From contig OY735215.1 in NCBI GenBank assembly GCA_963457665.1, forward strand, positions 36,857,825 to 36,921,824: a DNA stretch of 64,000 bases, written 5' to 3'. The DNA comes from Thysanoteuthis rhombus (Eukaryota; Mollusca; Cephalopoda; Oegopsida; Thysanoteuthidae). Positions 1 to 9,029 of this stretch are shown piece after piece. The notes below the pieces were generated by a model. The model saw nothing but the letters and a program-made list of their open reading frames with translations. It did not search any database and was not told the origin of the DNA. Made by a program: the position numbers and the translations under genes. Numbering within the stretch: position 1 is the stretch's first letter; each line of letters starts with the position of its first letter.

Positions 1-110
1 ATCCTCATCTTTGTTGTTTTTCATACAACGTTTCGGCCGTTGCACTCTACGGCCTTCGTCAGGTATCATCTGGGAGATTTTTGGGAAGTAACGAACCGAA
101 CCCTTTATTT
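1..110 (-). repeat. 3' part of a tRNA-type SINE, inverted relative to its neighbour
   Basis: These 110 bases are the exact reverse complement of 256-365, which is the 3' part of the plus-strand SINE that follows. The arm stops where the tRNA-like head begins at 111, so it reads as a 5'-truncated minus-strand copy fused head-to-head with the plus copy. The window edge cuts it, so its true 3' end is not visible. Perfect identity of the arms suggests a recent event or a fold-back copying or assembly artefact. Confidence 0.8.
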
Positions 111-395
111 ATGGACACATAGCGCAGTGGTTACAGCATCAGACAAATTACTGTTAAGTAATCTGATGGTACTAGGTTCGATCCTAGTGTGAGGCAGTAT
201 AACAATACTACTAACGCTGAAAGAGGGGAGTACGGTCGATATACCCCCGTCGGATAAATAAAGGGTTCGGTTCGTTACTTCCCAAAAATCTCCCAGATGA
301 TACCTGACGAAGGCCGTAGAGTGCAACGGCCGAAACGTTGTATGAAAAACAACAAAGATGAGGATAGTCCGAATAATAATGGAAATAATAATAAT
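111..395 (+). repeat. tRNA-derived SINE, copy 1
   Basis: The 5' part has a Pol III type 2 promoter: an A box TAGCGCAGTGGTTA and a B box GGTTCGATCCT inside a T-arm-like stem-loop. A unique body follows. The 3' part carries the module CTGACGA, a GGCCGT/ACGGCC hairpin and GAAACGTTGT, then an A/AAT-rich tail. A second copy at 12618-12890 has the same order, so the unit is a repeat family and not a tRNA gene. The cloverleaf is imperfect and no CCA-flanked acceptor stem is seen. The small reading frames here are incidental. Confidence 0.8.
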
Positions 396-969
396 ACCTC
401 ATCTCAAAAATTCCGAGATATACTAAGTAAGATGAAGATGCTAGTAAATGATCCATTGAATTACGGAAAACGTTCTTGGTTGATTTTAGATAACCAGTCT
501 GACAGTATGAATCTCAGACCACTCGGATCTCTGTCCTCCTTTTTAAACTCTGAAATAATTGGGTAAATGTAGACCAATAGTGGATAAACAAAAAGATTGC
601 CTTTTCTGCTTGTAAAACTACTCATTTCCCTCTTTTATACCTTGTATGCCTGCTATGGGACTATGGTTAGCGTACACGCTTCGAAAACTATGAATGTTCT
701 ATTCTCTCTGAGTGCTCTGAATTAGTATTTTTTACATATATCTGCCGGTCAATTTTTCTTCCTTTTTTGCCCCAGGTATTTTTTGTCATTCTTCTTGACT
801 CTGCAGCAGTCAGGCTTGTTTCGCTTTATATTTTTTGCTATTCTTCATGTCCACCTCTTCTGTATTTTTTTTGTTTTCTTTATTTTTCGGTCATCTTTTT
901 TTTTGAAATTCAAATTTCCTCCCGCCATTTCTCACTCCCCCCTCCTCGATGTACGCAATATTCGTCAGC
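396..969. other. No gene seen; T-rich tract
   Basis: Between the SINE and the 5S-like element nothing is recognised. Bases 740-950 are strongly pyrimidine-rich. The two overlapping short reading frames there give Phe/Leu-rich peptides of the kind expected from T-rich DNA. Confidence 0.5.
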
Positions 970-1240
970 TCTCTACCGGAGTCATCATTTTTGATACACT
1001 AGTTTCTCGTACGGTTACCGAAGTTAAGCAACGTCAAGCATGGTTAGTATGTACATGGGCGACCCTGGGTATACATGGTACCATAAGCAGTCTCTCGTGG
1101 CAATCGTATTGATCCTTCTGATGGAGAGACCAATCCCTACACTACGCTTAACTACAAAAGCTAAAGGCCCCTCCACCCGTACCCCCTAAACCAACTGACT
1201 AGCCTGGCTGCAAGCGACAGGAAATGAATGAAGGGATGCC
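970..1240 (+). repeat. 5S rRNA-derived SINE (SINE3-like)
   Basis: Positions 970-1089 align by eye along nearly the whole length of a metazoan 5S rRNA. The clearest blocks are TTCTCGT, ACCGAAGTTAAGCAACGTC, GGTTAGTA, ATGGGCGACC and TGGGTATAC, in the right order and spacing for the internal Pol III promoter (A box, intermediate element, C box). Substitutions in otherwise conserved stems make a functional 5S gene unlikely. About 150 bases of unrelated tail follow, ending near GACAGGAAATGAATGAA, which fits a 5S-headed SINE. A plain 5S pseudogene is the alternative. Confidence 0.75.
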
Positions 1241-1884
1241 GTTCCAACAAAATTGGAAGTTGTGTACATATATTCACTCATCTTTGTCTGTCTACGTAAT
1301 ATCTCTAAAAACTCTGAATGAACTTTAGTGACATATTGTGGAAGGATGAACCATGGGCTAAGGGAAAAGATGATAAAATTTTTGGGTGGATCCAGGTATC
1401 TATTTTTCGACTGAGAGATATTTTTCGTTTATCAAGACAATTGTATTTGATACAGAAATCGAAATTTACGCGGTCAACCCCCCCTTGAAAACCGATTGTC
1501 ATTCAGTTTTTTGTCAATGTGTGGTATGACACTACAAATGGTGACGATTTTACAAGAACGTGAGACTGAATTGCAGTCAGTCGGAATCGAATTAAATTAT
1601 TCTGGATATTGGGGAATATTTGAAATTTAAAATCTCCCTTAGAATAAAATTAAGATGATTTGTTTGCGTTTATACGACAATGACCAGAGGATCAAATCAC
1701 TAGACATAAAACAATGTTGGAATCGTGATTCTCACCAGGAAGCTGGGTTACTGTGCCCCAGACAAAATCCATGACCGGGAAAGCTTCAGATATCTGATTC
1801 CCAGTGAAGAAAACTTCAAACCAACTTAGACCAGGGAATGTTGTCAGAATCTCTGCCCCGAGGTCAAACCACTGGTGTTCGTAA
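1241..1884. other. No gene seen
   Basis: Stop-rich in all frames apart from short unrecognised frames on the minus strand. No repeat or RNA motif was noticed. Confidence 0.5.
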
Positions 1885-2223
1885 CAGTAGCGTAGCAAGG
1901 GTTCTCAGCGCCCCCAACTCCAAATAAATTATATTGTTATTGATTTGAATGAATTATGTTGTAAAATTGTTTTCTCTTGCTCATCGATTTCAACATCGAA
2001 TTAGCGAGTGTGAGAAAATTCACAACCAGAGCAACCTTCCTTACATTGTGTCATATTTTGTGGGTAAATAAATCACAAAGATTATTTGATTATTTAATCA
2101 TAACAAAATTTTATTCTATGAACGTTATTTTTTGGTCAGAAAAACCAAAGGAGTTTCTACGCCCTTTCACACTAACGCCTTGAGGCGACTGCCCCGCTTC
2201 GCCTCCACCTTGCTATGCCACTG
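1885..2223. mobile_element. hAT-type MITE with TIRs and 8-bp TSD
   Basis: The left end CAGTAGCGTAGCAAGG (1885-1900) and the reverse complement of the right end, CAGTGGCATAGCAAGG (2208-2223), match at 14 of 16 positions. The flanks are GTTCGTAA (1877-1884) and GTTCGTAG (2224-2231), a 7/8 direct repeat of the length hAT transposases make. The 339-bp interior is AT-rich with GC-rich subterminal parts and has no transposase. It is a non-autonomous hAT element. Two hAT transposase relics lie in this window, but a direct donor relation is not shown. Confidence 0.85.
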
Positions 2224-2384
2224 GTTCGTAGCCAAAACAGGATGCTCCTTGCTTGATGACGAGACAAAAAAAAAAAAAAAAAGAAAAAAGAAAAGAATAT
2301 TCACCTTGAATTCAAAACATCGAAGACCAAAAAAATTACGTTCTGGAAAAAAAAGACGTCATGGAATGTGTAGGAGGATGCTTT

Positions 2385-2432
2385 TGATTGGTTAATGGAA
2401 CTGGCCCCTCCCTTCGTATATTAAGGGTATGC
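2385..2432 (+). promoter_or_regulatory. Pol II promoter-like cluster (CCAAT, GC-rich box, TATA)
   Basis: In about 45 bases the plus strand shows GATTGG (inverted CCAAT), then GGCCCCTCCC, then GTATATTAAGG. The order and spacing suit a TATA promoter with a start near 2450, where a CRE-like TGACGTA also lies. No gene follows: the reading frames at 2534-2808 are Lys-rich, low-complexity and run into a LINE fragment. It could be a relic promoter of a retroelement or chance. Confidence 0.35.
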
Positions 2433-2704
2433 GTGTTAGATGACCGTATGACGTAGGCAGGTAATCACACCTCTTCGGTGACGGAAGACATTTCTTCACA
2501 GCCAAAAGTCCTCACTGCCGAGACCATAACTCCTTGGAAGAACGACGTGTGAGATGGAGAACGTTAATTGCGTTCGAAAAGACGAGGAAAAAGAAAAAAA
2601 AGGAAAGAAAAAGGCCCAACATAGAACTAACCGCAAACTTAATTACGTCCGAAGGTGGATTTGCGAAAATTCTGTCTCACGTGCCGAAACAAACCACAAC
2701 CAAT

Positions 2705-3370
2705 CGCGATTCCATAAGTTGCCTTGTTATTTATTCCAGAAAGTGCAAATACTGATTATATTTCGTTGGTGGTCTACTTTCTTTAACCACGACAACGGAT
2801 GTCCATGAAAGCAACTATTAAAGAAGAAAATAAAGCGGAGAGTCACGCTAAGTTGGCAAGATTTCGGTAGAGCAGGCTCGACATTAAAGAACAAAAAAAT
2901 TCCACTAGTCCTAAGAAGAAGTGAATACAACTGATGCATCCACCCCCGATATCAACCTATAGAGCTGAAACATGGAACTTAACCAAAAGATTGACCCTCA
3001 AACTGAGAACCATGCAACGTGCACATGAGAGAATAATGCTTGACATCACATGAAGAGATTATAACGACAACACAGTATATTAGAAAAGACAGGAGTTCGA
3101 GATATCACAGAATTCATCATAGGAAAACTTAAATGGCAATGGACTGGTCATGATGCGAGAATGACAGACAGCCACTGGACATCACGGCTTACAACGTGGA
3201 TCCCTAGAGATCACATGCGAAACTGGGACCCACAAAAATATGTTTGTTTTCTGAACTAGATAAGTTCAGAGAGTACTGGCTCCATGAAACTCATGATAAA
3301 GAGGTCTAGCTAATCTTGGGGAGGGTCTATGTCCAACAACGGACGCTAAGATGATGATGATGATGATGAT
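2705..3370 (+). mobile_element. LINE family A, copy 1 (3' end)
   Basis: From 2795 the plus strand gives a broken translation of the C-terminal part of an RTE-like ORF2: a segment like GWQSFGRA, then LTLKLRTMQRAHERIML, KLKWQWTGH and ITRLTTWIP-type blocks, then the end of the ORF. These are spread over several frames with stops. The copy ends in (GAT)n, the terminal repeat of this family. Bases 2705-2795 hold a 5' segment shared with copy 2 that includes a short inverted block. The protein normally supplies endonuclease and reverse transcriptase for target-primed reverse transcription, but this copy is dead. Confidence 0.8.
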
Positions 3371-3929
3371 ATTTTTTTAGCATAGATGAAAAAGTCTATT
3401 TATGGGATTTATTCAAACAACTTATACAACTTACTCCTGAAGCTTAAATTGGGTATCTTGCCGTTTAAAGAGCTGTTTTGGACCTTCGATTAAATCATTG
3501 AAATGTTAGCATGTTTTTAAACCTGACTAGTCCAGAATATACCCAGAGTATAAAAATAGCTAGCCCACTTTACATCCGGGTAAAATCTGAGCAGGGGATA
3601 TGTTTTAGGCTGTCACAACGGTCTTTTTCTTGTAACATGGAACACCTTTTCAGAAGCGTTACTCCAACGCTAGATTCCCTCCTCAGATCTAAAATTCCAC
3701 AACTTGAGCTGAGGGGGTATTTGGTGCAGAGTTAGCCCCTGACAACGGGACACAGTGTTTTTATGAGCGTTGACTGGATTATGCGCTCTCCGAGTGCTTT
3801 CTGGTTAGCAAGTATAATTTCATTTTTTTTTCGCCGTCGTTTTCTCTTACGCTATGATATTCACTAAAATTTGTCTGCTGCAACACGCCAGTCTTCCGAG
3901 AAATCATGGACTAACTGTCTTGAAAATCA
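3371..3929. other. No gene seen
   Basis: A 74-residue reading frame at 3511-3735 has no recognised motif or codon structure. Nothing else is apparent. Confidence 0.4.
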
Positions 3930-4020
3930 TCATTCGAAATCCTGGCTCATACCCGGGATCGAACTGCGAAAACTGACGTAGATCAGAAATATGTAACTAC
4001 TTCAGCCATCAGAATAAATA
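3930..4020 (-). repeat. tRNA-derived SINE head (degenerate)
   Basis: On the minus strand an A box-like TGGCTGAAGTAGTTA is followed after a tRNA-like distance by a B box AGTTCGATCCCGGG. The surrounding stems do not form a clean cloverleaf. I read it as a SINE head or tRNA pseudogene. Confidence 0.5.
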
Positions 4021-4256
4021 TTTACAAAGGTTGGCCCAATTAATACATGTCAAAACGAGGGGAGTCAATTGAAAATATAAGAAAACAATCAAATTATCCC
4101 ATGACCTAGTAGATCGTTGGGGTACCATATTATGTCTTTCACGACATTTCTTGAATCAGTGGAAGATATTTGGCGATACATTTCTCCTCTTCAAATAAAG
4201 TTTGTATTTGGTTACATTTTACCAGCAGTAAAGTGTAATCATTGAGTAGTCAGATT

Positions 4257-4345
4257 GAGAAAATTGGATTCATGTCTCTCTCAAGAGCATTGAGTCGACA
4301 TAAACTACCTTGAATAGAATTTGAGCTCGGTTCACAGCTGACTGT
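4257..4345. repeat. Short dispersed repeat shared with 25.44 kb
   Basis: The block GGATTCATGTCTCTCTCAAG, followed by AGCATT, a variable part and CTCGGTTCAC, recurs at 25435-25500 with moderate divergence. In reverse orientation it contains a GAGTT(C/T)-type B-box remnant, so a worn SINE is possible. Element ends are not defined. Confidence 0.4.
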
Positions 4346-4429
4346 TATGTCAAGACTTCACCTTCATCAGAATAACCTTACATTATGTATAAATGCCGTT
4401 AAAATCATTGCTGCTAATATTTTTGCACA

Positions 4430-4745
4430 TAATAATAACGTCACTGATATTGATACCCTCAGAATTGATGACATTAATATCAATGCCGCTAATATTAATG
4501 CCACTAATAATAATATCATTAAACTCGATACCACTAATATTAATGCCTTTGATATTAATGGCATGGTTATTATTGCTACTAATATTAATACCCACGATAT
4601 TAATGCCACTAATACAAACGTTACAAGAATTGATGCCACGAATTTCAATGCTGGTAATATTACTGCTATTAGAATTAATGCAATTAAAATCAATGCCATT
4701 AATATTGACACTATCGATATTAACACGATCAATATCAACGAAAAA
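4430..4745. repeat. 15-bp degenerate minisatellite
   Basis: About 300 bases are built from a 15-bp unit close to AATATTAATGCCACT. All or most frames stay open across it. The plus frame gives a five-residue period such as TNINA, FDING, HDINA, TNFNA. This fits loosely a pentapeptide-repeat pattern, but the minus strand is open too (Ile/Leu/Ala-rich), as expected when the unit length is a multiple of three and lacks stops. There is no sign of an expressed gene around it. I call it a minisatellite. Confidence 0.7.
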
Positions 4746-5373
4746 AAATAACAGTAGAGAATTCAGAACCTTGTCAGAGAATAAAGAAAAAAATCTATCG
4801 CATTGTTTCTGTCTGTGAGAATGCTAAAAAGCCTGTTGGTGTCCTTTGCTGACTTACAGTCACTTGATTCTTACTGAAAGGCACCAAATATCACTAGTGT
4901 GACTATTCATATCACAAAAGTGCTTAATCGGAAAAGAGAATGAAGAAAGAGAATATGATAAAATGGTACGGTAAAAGGAAAACATTACATTATCCACTGC
5001 TTTTCGAAAATTCGCTCTACGCCACTTTCTCGCTTTTACGAAAAAAAAGACGAAAAGAGAAAACAGGGTCCAGCAATGTTTGGCTTGAAGCCATTATAGA
5101 GACACCGCTCGTCCATTCTCTTCCACAGCCGAGTCTACCGACCGCTGCTCCAGCCTTCAACGACTCCGGCCAACATACCATCATGACCATTTTTGAGTCT
5201 ACGAACGCACAGAATTTTTTTTTTCTCTTATAGATCAAAGGTAATTGTTTCGGTGCTTTACGCCATTTTTTCATTGGAAGGCTTCACTTTCGGATAGCAA
5301 AGAAACCTGTTTTAAAAATACGAACACCGAATTTAGTACCGTACTGGAGATACTACAACAAGTACTGCTACGA
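4746..5373. other. No gene seen
   Basis: A 97-residue frame at 4940-5233 and its antisense partner are unrecognised. Nothing else is supported. Confidence 0.4.
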
Positions 5374-5412
5374 ATTCTTCTTCTTCTTCTTCTTCTTCTT
5401 CTTCTTCTTCTT

Positions 5413-5474
<62 letters not shown>
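5374..5474. repeat. (TTC)n(TTA)n microsatellite
   Basis: About 22 TTC units run directly into about 11 TTA units. The poly-Leu/poly-Arg reading frames across it are products of the repeat. Confidence 0.95.
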
Positions 5475-5887
5475 CATTGCTGTTTTTGCTGTTGTCAGAA
5501 TCGACGAAATCTTTTTGTCACCGCCAGAAGTGGAAGTTGTCAAATCTAATAGGAAGCCAGTACGACATCTGACGACAGATCGGTTCGCTCACGCTCGTCT
5601 TCACCTGAACCCCCGGGGCCGTCTTACCCCTATCCCATCGCCCCGGTTTTCCAGCAGCATTGCTCTCATTCTGACACTTTGCCGCAGCGTGCAACATTTC
5701 GCACACCATTCAAAATCCGATTGACGTTATCGGAGTTTTCCCGCGCTAAAGTCACATGTTCAAGAAATGGCAGGAAGAACAAAGGAACGAAAGAGAGAGA
5801 AAAAAGATTTGGCAAATAATTTTTAACTCATTTTGGACCCGTTATGCCCAGCACACCGGTCACTGTAACGACAGGAATTAATAGCAA

Positions 5888-6720
5888 TTGACCTTAAGAT
5901 AAACATCACCCAGGATTCACAAGACCTCACTATCATGGGTGTTGCGGAGCCAATACTTTCTGAACTTATCTAGTTCTATTTTCTGAACTTGTCTAGTTCT
6001 GCCAGCCTCGATTTCGCATGTGATCTCTGGGGATCTATATTTTGGGTCGTGATGTCCAGCAGCTGTCTGCCAATCTTGTAAAATGGCCAGCCCATTGCCA
6101 TTTGAATTTTCTAACGGATTCTATGATGTCTCGGAATCCTGTTTTTTCCTAATATATTGTGCTGTCTTGTGATCTCTCCATGTGATGTTGAGCATGACTC
6201 ATTCATGTGCACGTTGCATAGTTCTCAGTTTGAGGGTCAATTTTTATGGTAAAGTTCCATGCTCCAGCTCCATATGTGACTATCGGGAGAATACAGTAGT
6301 TGTGTACTCTTTTTTTTTAGGACTAATAGGATTTTTTGTTCTTGAAAGTCAGGCTTGCTCTACCGGAAGCTTGCTAACCTAATGCAATTCTTCACTTTAT
6401 TTCTCCTTAATTTGAGGATTTCATGGAGATTCGTCGTCCTAGTTAATTAGAGAAAGTAGACCTCTAACTAAATATAATCAGTATTTACACTTTTTGAAAT
6501 AGATAACAAGGCAAGTTATGGAATTGCGATCAGTTGCGATGTGTTTTTGACAAAAGGGTTTTTCTTGTTCTTGAAGATTGAGCTTGCTTTGCTGAAGGCT
6601 TGTCACTCTGTCATTAACATTGCATAAAGCGTAAATTGATGCATGAGAAGCAATGTCTAGGATAGGCCAACTCATCTCAAAGGCGACAAGGGCTACATTG
6701 ATCGCAGAAAATTAGTTGCA
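5888..6720 (-). mobile_element. LINE family A, copy 2, rearranged
   Basis: On the minus strand 6400-5888 carries the same ORF2 C-terminal part as the other family A copies (RTMQRAHE-like, KLKWQWAGH-like, RDHMR-like blocks), with many stops and without the (GAT)n tail. Upstream, 6440-6540 matches the 5' segment of copy 1 including the inverted block GGTCTACTTTCTCTAA. Farther out, 6560-6610 repeats the segment coding for a SKLNLQEQEKP-like stretch, so part of the LINE is present twice in one orientation. This is a scrambled, inactive insertion. Confidence 0.75.
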
Positions 6721-6724
6721 GATC

Positions 6725-9029
6725 GCAGGAGTAAATTTTCAGACAAAATTACCAGTAAAAAAAATCTTAGGGATTATGTATATAATGTTATCTTTTAATA
6801 AAAGGAGAAAATACTTACATCGATAAGTCCAATTAGCCCTGAGCCATATCTATACATTAATCCCTCTCTTAATGGACTTCTTTATGATAGGGATGAACAA
6901 AACTTTTATACGGGAACTTGATAACCTATTATTAAAAACGTAATTTCAACTTGAAAAATGTTGTTCTTATTTTTTTTGGTTTTGCAAAAAGAAATCAGCT
7001 CAAGTTTTAGTTAGATACAAGAAAAACAAATTTTTGTAGAATCGGACTGCTATTTCATCAATATTGGCTTTCATCGGCAGAAAATCAACCATTACGTCAT
7101 ATTTTATGAGAATTTATAAAAAAAATCTAAAAAGATTAAACTCCGTAATTAACGATCTACGAAAAATAAAGTTATCATCAAACGATGAAGAAAATAAGAC
7201 AAACAACTACGATGATAATTGGGCGAAATAAATGAATAACTTCGATGTTTAAAATTTTTCCTACATGGCTTTCAATCAAAAATAGATTAAAAAAAATAAA
7301 TAAAAAAAAAAATGAAAAAAAATGCTTAAAAATACCCCGGTGGATATTTTATCATCATATCAGTATATTTCATTATTCAGCATCGTTATGTTGATATCAG
7401 CAAAATTTCAGTCGACCCAGGATAGAGAAAGAATAAGAAAATAATACCTAATTAATCAAAATATTAGATAAAAAATATCTTAAGAAAGTGTCGATTTTTT
7501 TCTCTTCACAGAATACAATAGAAATAAAAAGTTTTCAAGAAGAAAAATAATTTAATTTATTTTCAAGTTATTTTTAAATCAGTAAGTGAGGCATCCATAC
7601 CCCGGTACCCTTTTTCCAAAATTTTAACAGAATTGTTCATCCAAAGATTCATCTTTTAAAACCTAATGAAAATAAGGTTGCATTAATATAATAAAGCGAG
7701 TACAATCACAGAAAAAATTACTCCCAAATTAGCAATGAGTACTTAAGTCCTTCAATAAATGAATACTGGAAATTGATTAAAATCCAGTTATTAGTTGATT
7801 TTTATAAACTAAAAAATCGGCGTGTAATATCCGTCAGAAAATAAATTATTACGATCATTTTTCGTTTATATATAAACAACTTTTCGCGGTGTTAATTTTC
7901 AAGAATATCTCCGATTCTATTGTTCACTCAAAGAATGTTTATATCAGATTATTCTCATATCTTTCTTCTCACTAATTGCACCTAGATTTTAATGATAAAA
8001 TTATCTTTCATATAATATTTATTACTCAGGTATCGATTTCCCACCAAAAAATTTTGTTCATAGCTACTTTATGAAAAGAACTAGCCCCGCAGCACAATGT
8101 TACTGTACTGAGAAACAAAAAGATACAAAAGGGCAAATGGAAGTGAAAGTTGAGACAAAAGCAATCATTTATGGACTCAATTTTCACCTCTACAGATTGG
8201 GCAGGGCCGTCGAAAGAGAGATTTAGAGCGAGACTGTTTTATGACCCCCATCGGCCAATTATAAAAACTCCGAATTCCGTAATTTCAACTATTATTCATT
8301 TCCCAAGGTCCTGGAATGACTGTAGGCATGGGCACAGGACTTTTGAAAAATCAATTACGCGGAAAAGATTAAAATTTAAAACTGCCATCAAATATAACTT
8401 AAATATCGGGTAACTGATACTCGTGCAAAAATGAAGGATTTAAAGAAAAAAAGATGTTTCTATTTCAAATTGCAGATTTTTGAAAATTTCATTCGATTTT
8501 ATTATGATTCTATGTTAACATCAATTCAGTATAATTTAGTATACTTATAATTTTCGGACGTTGGTAATTATTACACATATTAAAGATATTTCCATGAAAA
8601 AATAAATTCTGTTTACTTTTTTGAAAATAGGTTCAAGGAGTTCTGAACGAAAGCCTCACTTACGAAAAAAACTGGATATTGCTCTTTTCGGGAAATTTTC
8701 AGTTTTATTTGTAGAGCTTATATTTTAGGGCTGTTTTCAGCAAGAGGAAATATATATAAAAAAAATTCATTGAATTAAAAAAAAAAGTTTCCAATTAATT
8801 CAAAATTCTTATTGACTAAAATTTTCGCCGATTAAGCAAACATTCTTATCAAAACAGTCTAATTAATGAAAAAATATTTTTTAGACCAAAATTTAGACTC
8901 TTTTCTTTCTAGCAAAACAAGAAAAATATTGAGAACTAATCCTTAATATTTCAAATTTTGTTTTTAGAATGTGTCGGAGATTTTCCGAAAGTTGCATAAA
9001 AAGTAGTGTGAACATACCTATAACTGGGT
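6725..9029. other. AT-rich stretch, no gene; possible hAT left end near 8201
   Basis: The stretch is visibly AT-rich with many A/T runs and almost no long reading frame. At about 8201 the sequence CAGGGCCGTCGAAAGAG resembles hAT terminal sequences and could be the terminal repeat beyond the 3' end of the hAT pseudogene that ends near 9030. No matching right end was found near 12 kb. The 87-residue frame at 8150-8413 spans this point and is unrecognised. Confidence 0.45.

Noticed and set aside
111-200. A functional tRNA gene
   Set aside because: Acceptor stem and anticodon arm do not form; the same unit recurs at 12.6 kb with a long shared body.
302-360. An active hammerhead ribozyme in the SINE at the window start
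   Set aside because: One extra A follows CUGACGA, and neither circular permutation provides an NUH site with a pairing stem I.
970-1090. A functional 5S rRNA gene
   Set aside because: Too many changes in conserved stems, no termination T-run at the expected end, and SINE-like tail.
4347-4818. Long Asn/Ile and Ile/Leu frames on both strands
   Set aside because: Products of the 15-bp minisatellite, open on both strands; no gene context.
5245-5724. 159-residue frame with poly-Leu/Ile and its poly-Arg antisense
   Set aside because: The core is translation of the (TTC)n(TTA)n microsatellite; the flanks have no recognised domain.
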